Source: Zhengitettix transpicula
Lineage: Eukaryota > Arthropoda > Insecta > Orthoptera > Tetrigidae
Direction of reading: 5' to 3'
Assembly (NCBI GenBank): GCA_037074705.1
Contig: CM073590.1
Span: 211,402,746 to 211,466,745, forward strand
Length of the DNA: 64,000 bases
Shown here: piece by piece, positions 56,410-64,000 of the stretch
Position numbering within the stretch: position 1 is the first letter of the stretch
Layout: each line of letters opens with the position of its first letter
Notes under the pieces: generated by a model
What the model was told of the DNA's origin: nothing
Seen by the model: the letters and a program-made list of their open reading frames with translations, nothing else
The model's database searches: none
Made by a program: the position numbers and the translations under genes

Positions 56410-57470
56410 TATTAATTTTTAGTCACCCGTAAAGTTTTATTTCTACTTTCCGCATCAGTTCCATTGGTTATTTTATTATAATTCTACATAATTATGTCAA
56501 AATGTGTCTTATCCCAGCTTTATTACACGGTGACGATCGTCTTACATGTAATAATTGTCCTATGTAGTTGTACTCTGCTAAATTATTAGGCATTTTCGAG
56601 GTTAATTTAATCTTTTATTTTGGAGCTGTAATTTTTTCGTTGTCCCGCTCTATTTCTGACTACATTAATACCTTGACTTACTGCACCGTTTCAATGGCAC
56701 TGCATTAGAACAAACATTAGAGTCATGGCCATTCTGCTCAATTAATAGATATTTTCCAGTTTAATTTAATCTTCCAAAGACTAGACCGCATGACTCTGGA
56801 CGTTATTTCGAACAGTGAAACCCACTACATTAGGACTTTCAGTTTATTTGCAAACCAGACTGAGCGTGTCGTGAGATTTTTAAGTTATGTGCTACATCGA
56901 CCCATGTAACCATTTTTACGAGGATAACTTTGTAAAATAATAAAACTGCATTAGTGATAGTGTTACCAATACTCTGACCCGACTCGTAATATGATACGTT
57001 TCTAACTCTGTTTAATTTACAATAGGGTCTAATTTTTAAACGCGGATTAATTTAGCATTTCCAACCCGAAAGTACTTTTCCTCGGTAAAATTTTTAAATA
57101 AAGTTAATGTTCGGATCAAACCACTGAGCACAGTTGTATGCAGAGTCATGTGGTGGATTTTCGCACGATGATGCATCTTAAATTTTGTTTTCTTTATAAT
57201 AACCATATATTGTGTTTTTTCCAAAAACGTACGAATATTATTTTTTTAAAAAAACAATAACTACTATAAAATAAAATTTAGAAATAGTGAATAGTTCAAA
57301 TTTATTTCTATTTCATTGCTTATGTCGCCTCTGTCATTTTGCGGCACGACTCTGGAGTGCTCTCAGATTTGTAGCACGAAAATGAGTTTGTTTATAGAGA
57401 TTTCCGGGGGGCGCGGGAAAGGGGGGGGGGTGAAAAGGTATACTGACATGCGCAATTGGTCAATAAATCT
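56410..57470. other. Stretch without recognised genes
   Basis: Two degenerate segments ending in TTTAATTTAATCTT-like sequence lie near 56570-56620 and 56730-56780. A G-run occurs near 57420. The minus frame 57036-57224 has no known motif. Confidence 0.4.
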
Positions 57471-57471
57471 C

Positions 57472-57531
57472 CAGATACAGTGCTATAGCTGGGACAGCAC
57501 TCAGATGGCCAACTCACTAGCTTAGTAGCGA
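57472..57531. repeat. Short direct repeat E, copy 1
   Basis: CCAGATACAGTGCTATAGCT through CTTAGTAGCGAT recurs at 59251-59310 with about five differences, in the same orientation. Together the copies bracket about 1.7 kb that includes an LTR-like segment and a family B copy. Confidence 0.65.
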
Positions 57532-57766
57532 TGCGCCGCAAGTCATATATTCGTAGTGTTAAAATAAATTATGAAGGATATTAAAATTAAGAAGAATTAA
57601 TTCTTACTAAATTAATTTATGTACTTTAGCACATGAGCACATACGCACGATCCGACACTGAAACCATAGTTGTTTGCTCATTACTTAAATTATTGTGTTA
57701 CTTCAGATTATATGTATTGTAATGCCAATTAATTAGGACATTAATTGTTTGGACATAAAATTTAAT

Positions 57767-58622
57767 TGTAGAGGGCAGTAGCTTCCAAAGCGACAATGGA
57801 GCCGAGCTCTGTTACTTTGTCGGAAAGTCAAAAATGGCGTATGCGCGCTAAAACTCGAGACTGCGGTAGTTCAGTTGGTGACGGGACATTTCGGAGGACG
57901 GAACAAATAATTCTAGAGCAGAGACTAGCCGTTGTTTAATGTATTATTAAACAAAGTTGCGTGTTTAAGACAAAGTAAAAACATTCACGGAAGTATTACA
58001 TCGTAAATATTGCGAAGTAAAAGCAGTGTACGTCTGTAGCCAGCCAGGAATAGTAAAGTTGCAGCTTAAGTCCCAAGCGGTAAAAGACTAGCAAATCTAC
58101 AAATCATAGAATTCATATGAGGCAAGCAGACATCAGATAGCTGACAAAAAGGACGATCATCCGAGGTCCTGGGAGCCTATCAAGGTTGCCTTCAAGAGTG
58201 TAAAATCTGTGAACCGATATTAGAATCAGTGTAAAAACTTTGCAATAGTGTACTCCCGAAAACAAAAAGAATGCTGGAACCAGCTGGACAGTTGTAAGTA
58301 ACAAATAAAAAAATAATGATTTATCTAAACGTAATTAAAGGATAGAAGTCAGATTTCGTTATATTTTAATTGTCAATCGGAGTTAATTTATTTTCTTTTT
58401 AATTTATTTCTATCGACATATTAGGTAAATGTGAACTGTTTGTTAATAAGATTTTTAAAACAACTTGTTGTGTCCATTAACAAACCCAGTAGAGACCCTG
58501 AGATCTAAAATTTTAAATTGTAATTGTTTGTGAGTTAAAGCAACAAAGTGGAAATAAATAAATATGTTTTAATTTTTTGTTATTATTTCATTTAATTAAA
58601 GCCCCATTATTTGATTATTACA
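57767..58622 (+). mobile_element. Solo-LTR-like segment (about 856 bp)
   Basis: Starts TGTAGAGGGC right after a LINE-tail-like GGACATAAAATTTAAT, and ends TTGATTATTACA. It shares GTCAGATTTCGTT (near 58347) and GACCCTGAGA (near 58494) and a similar end with the LTR at 14151-14957. No primer-binding site, genes or target duplication were recognised. Confidence 0.5.
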
Positions 58623-58659
58623 GTATATTTTCCTATCTGTCCAAGAGAATTCAGCCTAT

Positions 58660-59015
58660 GGGAGCTGGTGTCAGCTCTTGCAGAAACAGCGGGGATGCCT
58701 CTCTCTCTCTCTCTCTCTCTCTCTCGCTCTCTCTCTCTCTCTGTGTGTGTGAATCATACGGTAAAAGTTGTCCGCTGATCCTATTAGAATATTGGGCCAG
58801 CTGCCCGGTGAAGGGAATGCTGAGTCCCCACATCAAATCCCTCTCCCATCATCGGAGGGCGTGGGACAAGTACCAAGAGCCCGACTTACCTGATGCACGT
58901 TTTCTAGTATTTGTCCTGCATCACTTTTAGGCAAATGACGGGTAGGATCCTTAAACTATAACCCAGGGCCATAGTTAACCCTTAGCTACCTTGCTCTACC
59001 GTTCCGGAACCCCTA
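58660..59015 (+). repeat. Repeat family B, copy 6, with a (TC)n/(TG)n microsatellite
   Basis: CAGAAACAGCGGGGATGCC precedes a (TC)n tract interrupted once (about 58699-58741) and a short (TG)n run. Family B sequence then runs from GGTAAAAGTTGTCCGCTGAT to CTACCGTTCCGGAACCCC. Frames over the microsatellite on both strands (SLSLSL, EREREER) are low-complexity artefacts. Confidence 0.7.
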
Positions 59016-59250
59016 TTTCAAAAACATTTAGTGATCCTAATATTTCTTAAGTACTGTAATTGTAAATCGCTTGTTGTACGATTAAATAACGAAGTTTTTC
59101 GTTGTAAACTGGTAACACTTTTGGAGAGATATGTTCGAGTGTCCGTTGTTCGAAACAGTAATATGAATATAGCATAACGTATCGTAATCATATTTCGAGA
59201 ATTCTTCAAGGAAGCCATGCTTCCAGGATATGGAATGAGTCTTATCGCAT

Positions 59251-59310
59251 CCAGATCCAGTGCTATAGCTGGGATAGCACTCAGATGGCCAGCTCGCTAG
59301 CTTAGTAGCG
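59251..59310. repeat. Short direct repeat E, copy 2
   Basis: The second copy of 57472-57531. It contains the near-palindromic GGCCAGCTCGCTAGCTTAG. Confidence 0.65.
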
Positions 59311-60204
59311 ATATAATAATGCTATACATTCTGACTATTTGAATTTTGTTATTTTAATGTAATCAATAATTACATTCTGACAGGTCTACAGATTCCTTTA
59401 CGTGGCTACTTCATTTTTAAATTTTATTTGTTCATTCCTCAACCGTTTAATGTATTCGGGATGCTTGTTGAGCACGGTTGTTGTACTCTCTTCTGCGTAA
59501 TTGATATCATGTAGAGTTCAGTAAAAATTTAACCGCTGTCAAAATTTTAATAATTAATTATAAACGTTTGTGTCAAATTTAATGGAATATTAATATTTCA
59601 AACGGTATTACGATTTTTTACAATAATATGGCAATTATTTATAGAAATGTAGCCAGAATTTAATTAAAGCAAAATATAATTAAATTCCTCTCAGGACTCT
59701 TGCTCGGTACTGAATCGGAACTATTTATATTAATACTGTTTTAAAATATCATATAAAATGTTTATTAAATAACAAATGAAATTCACAGTTAGTTTTGAAT
59801 AAATGGCAAATCGTAGACATGTTTTATGCGATCGGGTGTTTTCAATAGAACAGAAATACTCGAACCATTGAGACCGTTAAGCTGGATTCGTGCTATACAG
59901 CGATGAATAGATGTGAAGTGTTTTCGCAACGTTGAACTCTATAACACGGACTCATATTGACTATGAACCATGTGAACTTAAACACTTTTCTCTTAAAAAT
60001 TACGCATATAAGCATTACAACTATTTTTCTCTAATTTTAGACCCTCTTCCTTACCAGTATTCCTTCATTTTAATATTCTTACAGAAGTTAATGCTTTTGT
60101 AAGTGTACTTAAGCGATATTATTAAGTAAATTTTATCCCGTCAAATTATAAACCAAAAGATCATTAAACGATCATTAACAGTGACGAGTTTGGGTGTAGA
60201 TTCT
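59311..60204. other. AT-rich stretch without recognised genes
   Basis: No coding frame or repeat match found. Confidence 0.4.
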
Positions 60205-61012
60205 ACAAACTTTAAAACAACTTAGATAAGAAACATCAGTTATACAAATTAGAATTAATATATAGTCATTTCTTCGTACAGGACAAGTTTTGCAAGGAAG
60301 TCTTGGAGAAATGAAGGTATAATAATTGTCTAGTATAATTATCAAACAAATTAGTCAGGATTTGTGTTTCTGGGAACTAATCCATAAGTATGTATTCCTT
60401 TTTTTATTGTTTTTTAGAGTAGCAGAATACATGAGGATAATCCACGTGGTGGCAACTACCCTTTATTATCATAAGAAGGGATTTGAAAGGGGGCATGCGG
60501 AAGGGTAGAGGAAGGTAGTCAAAGGTTAACTACAGCCCGGGTTATAGTTTAAGGATCCTACCCGGCATTCGCAGGATAAATCATAGAAAACCAGCATCAG
60601 GTAGGTCAGGCATTGGGTACTTGTCCCACGCCCTTCCGATGGCGGGAGAGGGGTTTGATGAGGGAACGCAACTTTCCCTTGTCCGTGCCTCTACCAGTTT
60701 AGGAGGCAGCTGGCTGACTATTCCAATATGAATAGCGGAAAACTTACCGTATGCCTAAGGTCTGCGACCCCGGAACATACACCTCTCAAAACAGGCCTAG
60801 GTGCCTCGGCTTGTTGGAACCTTAGTTCAAAATCAGAGAGAGAAGAAGGTATCCCAAAAGGCAGCCCTGACCGTTCTCTTCTAAAAGGTTCTGCCTCGGC
60901 TTGTTGGAACCTTAGTTCAAAATCAGATAGAGAAGAAGGTATCCCAAAAGGCAGCCCTGACCGTTCTCTTCTAAAAGGTTCTGCCTGTTAGAGCTAACAA
61001 CAGCTCTCACAG
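60205..61012 (-). repeat. Duplicated segment D plus repeat family B, copy 7
   Basis: 60205-60420 (AATTAGAATTAAT, GGACAAGTTTTGCAAGGAAGT, AATTATCAAACAAATTA, CTGGGAACTAAT) is repeated at 63487-63715. In both places a minus-strand family B copy follows directly. Here B runs from GCAGAATACATGAGG (about 60422) to its head hairpin AGAGCTAACAACAGCTCT near 61000. Confidence 0.7.
60803..60990. repeat. Tandem duplication, 90-bp unit, two copies
   Basis: GCCTCGGCTTGTTGG starts at 60803 and again at 60893; the two units differ visibly at one base (AGAGAGAG/AGATAGAG). It lies in the head region of family B copy 7 and causes the repeated peptide in the plus frame 60728-60991, which is not a gene. Confidence 0.9.
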
Positions 61013-61056
61013 GCTTCCACTTTCTTCTTATGAAAGCCTTTTTTTATTTTTATTTT

Positions 61057-61475
61057 TTTAGGGTAACGGGCTATATGAGGATAAGCCACATGGTGGCAAC
61101 TCCCCTTTAATAGCATAGGAAGGGATCTGAAAGGGGGGATGCGGAAGGGTAGAGGAAGGTAGCCAATGGTTAACTAGGGCCCCCGGGCTATGGTTTAAGG
61201 ATACTATCCGACAATTCGCCTAAAAGTGATGCAGGGGAAACCCTAGTAAAACCTGCATCAAGTAGGTCGGGCATTTGGTACTTGTCCCACGCCCTTCCGA
61301 TGGCGGTAAAGGGGTTACCTGTAGGGGTCGCAGCTTTCCCCTCTCCGTGCCTTGACCAGTTTAGGAGACAGCTGGCCGACTATTCCAATAGGAATAGCGG
61401 ACAACTCTTAACGTATGTCCAAGGTCTGCGAGCCCGGAACATACACCTCTCAAAACAGGCCAAGGTGCCTCGACG
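61057..61475 (-). repeat. Repeat family B, copy 8
   Basis: Minus-strand copy from the tail side (TTTAGGGTAACGGGCTATAT, about 61058) to GGCCAAGGTGCCTCG near 61472. It lies less than 50 bp from copy 7. Confidence 0.75.
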
Positions 61476-61689
61476 AAAAACGGAGAGAGGAAAATAGGTT
61501 GCATGGTACAATTGGAAAATTTTTAGTTAACTGCCATCAAGAGAAATTCTATTACAACAATCCATTCATTCATCTTCACAAAATGAAGTAAAGTCTAGGT
61601 CTTGTAAAACTATGAATTTGAAATAATAGGTTAATAATTAATAAATGGTCATATCTGAGGGTTATAATTACAATTACTGTAATGATTAG

Positions 61690-61885
61690 ATCAGGACTTG
61701 CGGCGCTGATCCACTTCGGGCCTCATCCAACGCTTCTGAGTTTGCTCGGTTCTTTGGTCCGCGCGTGACTGCAAGATCCGTTGCCAAAAAGAAATTGCCA
61801 ATGCGATACGAAGATCGACCTCCAAGCGGAAGAGCTGATAACAGCCGGGACCCACAAGTCATTTGTGCTCCAGATCTGGAACTTG
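61690..61885 (+). CDS. Candidate orphan exon
   Basis: A GC-richer block in AT-rich DNA, preceded by AG (61688-61689, alternative 61693-61694) and ending exactly at GTAAGT (61886-61891). One plus frame is open throughout and includes RVTARSVAKKKLPMRYEDRP and SRDPQVICAPDLEL. The upstream pyrimidine tract is weak, and a 115-codon minus frame overlaps, so this could also be chance or a repeat. No domain was recognised. Confidence 0.25.
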
Positions 61886-62111
61886 GTAAGTACAGAAATA
61901 ACTCGATCAGCCCTCTGAAAAAAAAAATAAAGAGGAACGTTTATGTTCATTAGTGCGAAATAAGCGTCAATAGCGCTTAATAAATTTTCAGGAATACAGT
62001 GGATAAGAGGTAAACGTAGAGATAAGTCTCCCATTGTTTCATAGTTAGAAATTTCAATAGAGAAACTCAATTTATTTATTTTATTATATCGAACTGGCGA
62101 AATTCGATATT

Positions 62112-62411
62112 TTGCAACCTCTGGCGACTATAGAGATGTTACTGCCAGGATTACTGAAGCTTCGTGTGTCAATGTTCCCGTATTACGCAGTCAGTTTTAT
62201 TGGAAAAATATTATTGAAACATCCCTCACGAGTGTCAATAAAATTGGTCAATATTATGTCGGTTTCGATCTTGCTTTCTAAAAGAACGAACGATTTAAGG
62301 CATTGTTTATTCAAAGTGATTATTCCAATTGCGTTGGCTATGGCACTCAATAAGACGAAGAAAAGTGTGGGTCAAGTGCTGGTTGGAAAAGCGTTCGAGT
62401 CATGGACGTGA
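62112..62411 (+). pseudogene. Possible Helitron/Pif1-type helicase C-terminal fragment
   Basis: A 99-codon frame. VIIPIALAMALNKTKKSVGQ resembles the 'QFPIRLAFAMTINKSQGQ' motif of Pif1/Helitron helicases, with an insertion. The upstream residues are weakly similar to the linker before it. No Rep domain, other helicase motifs or Helitron ends (TC..CTRR hairpin) were found nearby. The assignment is weak; it may be an unrelated frame. Confidence 0.25.
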
Positions 62412-62595
62412 GGAATTACTCCGAAAACTTATTGAAATTCCCGGATAACGACCCGAAATATTTGGTGAATGAATGAACACCTAGTTCAGAATTTAGTGGA
62501 ATTATTATCGCACCACTAATAAAAACATTTCGGAGAAGATCAAAATATCAATTACATGAACATTGTGCACCACATTCATCATATTGACAGGGAAG

Positions 62596-62822
62596 TAGCC
62601 AAATAACGGACCAAAAATAAGTGATAAATTAAATATCGCACATCGTTTCTGCAATCGTTGTTCCTTTCCTCAGGTGATTCAAAACCGCAAGAGCCGGAAG
62701 AATCGCCGTGTGTCTTTGTCACGGTTCTTACAGTTTGCAATCACTTCACGAAAGAAACAAGGATTGCAGAAACGTTGAGTGATATTTAATTCATCACTTA
62801 ATTTAGTCCGTTATTTGGCTAT
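62596..62822. mobile_element. Snap-back hairpin of a PLE terminus, with an inner hairpin
   Basis: The arms 62596-62679 and 62739-62822 are reverse complements (TAGCCAAATAACGGAC / GTCCGTTATTTGGCTA). Each carries the GGAACAA..GATTGCAGAAACG ribozyme region; the left arm on the minus strand has CACCTGAGGA, the right arm has a damaged CACTTCACGA. The spacer holds a second small hairpin CCGTG..CACGG. Confidence 0.75.
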
Positions 62823-62829
62823 TAATTCA

Positions 62830-63486
62830 TTAAATTAATATTAACAGGGATGCAATAAAAATGTAACATTTCTAAGTTCCGTCAATATTTTTTCGGTCAA
62901 CAATACTGTTTTATATCCCTCAGACGATAAATATATTGAACCAAACTGTGTAAGAGGGCACTTGGTCTTGAATGCGCGGCACTTTTAAGTTTATCTTAGG
63001 ATGTGAACTGTGGAGGACGAGGGCAAAACAATTCTATCTCTCGCGATGAGGATAGGACAATGTCAGACTGAAACTAAGACGAAAAATTATTTCTTGATGC
63101 ACTTTTGGGATTGTAATTTACGAGTTTTTCTATTCTCCATGAATCAATAAAGCAGGGAAAGTCGACACTGTTGGGTTATAATTGAAATAAGTGGAATTGT
63201 TATGATTCACTTCCTTACATTCCTTTCCCTACCCATCACCATGACCTTTTCGGTGCGTTAGCATTACTTCTTCAATTTATAAAATAGTTTATGGCAATCC
63301 AAATAAAATCAATGTACTTCACGCCATTGTCAACAAAAATCCAAAACTACCGCCTCTGAATTGTGATAGACAATTTTGTTACCGCTGGACGCATTTTTAT
63401 AGTAATAGGTGGCCTTTAATAGCATCGGACGGGATACATCTAATGTTTTTCTAGAGTGACAGGCTACATTAGGGTAATCCGCAAAC
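62830..63486. other. Spacer with a short family B fragment
   Basis: No gene recognised. About 63420-63483 contains a reverse-oriented scrap of family B tail (TTTAATAGCATCGGA, GACAGGCTACATTAGGGTAA). Confidence 0.45.
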
Positions 63487-64000
63487 ATTAAAACAACTTT
63501 GATAACACAAAATTAGTTATACAAATTAGAATTAATGTATACAGGCATTTCTTCATACAGGACAAGTTTTGCAAGGAAGTCTTTTGGTGAAATGAAGGGA
63601 TAATAATTGTGTAGTATAATTATCAAACAAATTAAACAAGGAAAAACATTTGTTTCTGGGAACTAATCTATAAGTACTTAACCTGTATTATTTTATCTTC
63701 ATGTATTCCTTTTTTTTTACAATAACAGGCTACGTGACGGTAATCCACGTGGTGTTAACTCCCCTTTAGTAGCATAGGAAAGGATTTGAAAGGGGATATG
63801 CGGAAGGGTAGAGGAAGTTTCCCAATGGTTAACTATGCCCCTCGGGCTATAGTTTAGGGATCCTACCTGCATTCGCCTAAAGAATTTGCAGGGCAAACCC
63901 TGGAAAACCTGCATTCGGTACTTGTCCCACGCTCTTCCGATGGTGGGAAAGGTATTTGCTGTGGTGACGCAGCATTCCCTTCTCCGTGCCTCGACCAGTT
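63487..64000 (-). repeat. Second copy of segment D plus repeat family B, copy 9 (runs off the window)
   Basis: 63487-63715 matches 60205-60420. It is followed by a minus-strand family B copy from AACAGGCTACGTGACGG (about 63724) to the window end, where CCGTGCCTCGACCAGTT continues the family sequence. The 65-codon minus frame here comes from the repeat. Confidence 0.7.

Noticed and set aside
58577..58930. ORFs over Ser-Leu and Glu-Arg runs
   Set aside because: They are translations of a (TC)n microsatellite inside a family B copy.
60803..60990. CRISPR-like array
   Set aside because: There are only two units with no spacers; it is a simple tandem duplication in eukaryotic DNA.
60728..60991. 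ORF with a repeated SACWNLSSKS peptide
   Set aside because: The peptide repeat comes from a 90-bp tandem duplication within a family B retroposon; the frame is not shared by other copies.

Overview
The window is a piece of a large, AT-rich, repeat-laden arthropod nuclear genome, almost certainly an insect. It contains one host gene with normal GT-AG introns, a methuselah-type GPCR, embedded in retroelements typical of insects: Ty3/Gypsy elements including an envelope-bearing errantivirus-like one, Jockey/CR1-like LINEs, Penelope-like elements (PLEs), a mariner relic and hAT-like DNA. No prokaryotic features are present. A polyneopteran (cockroach, termite or stick-insect type) would fit the density of old repeats, but the sequence alone does not prove it.

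Left part (1-15.1 kb). A PLE-type repeat with inverted arms (10-891) abuts the 3' part of an errantivirus-like element: end of integrase, broken front part of an F-type envelope, a long open envelope fusion subunit, polypurine tract and LTR (894-4360). Next come an insertion with a 14-bp target duplication (4420-5067), a copy of a GC-richer repeat here called family B, a minus-strand LINE with an LTR inside it, a tRNA-like SINE end, a hAT-like element, and a plus-strand LINE with another LINE's RNase H nested in it. An LTR (14151-14957) followed by three tandem primer-binding-site-like units lies just upstream of the host gene.

Host gene (15493-31067, + strand). Five exons with compatible phases (1,2,1,2) join to 1452 coding bases, 483 residues plus stop: a signal peptide, a ten-cysteine ectodomain and seven membrane segments, i.e. 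a methuselah-like secretin-family GPCR. Intron 1 (about 11.2 kb) holds a 5.7-kb Gypsy element on the minus strand that split a (TA)n microsatellite, and a long inverted repeat. Intron 4 holds a 5'-truncated Jockey-type LINE on the minus strand. A PLE terminus begins about 18 bases after the stop codon and probably supplies the 3' UTR.

Right part (31.3-64 kb). No clear host gene was recognised. It holds PLE remnants in both orientations with GIY-YIG endonuclease fragments, several long snap-back hairpins carrying hammerhead-ribozyme-like cores, at least five further family B copies (one with a 12-bp target duplication), second copies of repeats A and C, a mariner pseudogene, two solo-LTR-like segments sharing motifs with the LTR upstream of the GPCR, a possible decayed Helitron helicase fragment and one candidate orphan exon. 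The most notable themes are the intact GPCR hidden among transposons and the repeated ribozyme-bearing PLE hairpins. All alignments and repeat matches were made by eye.
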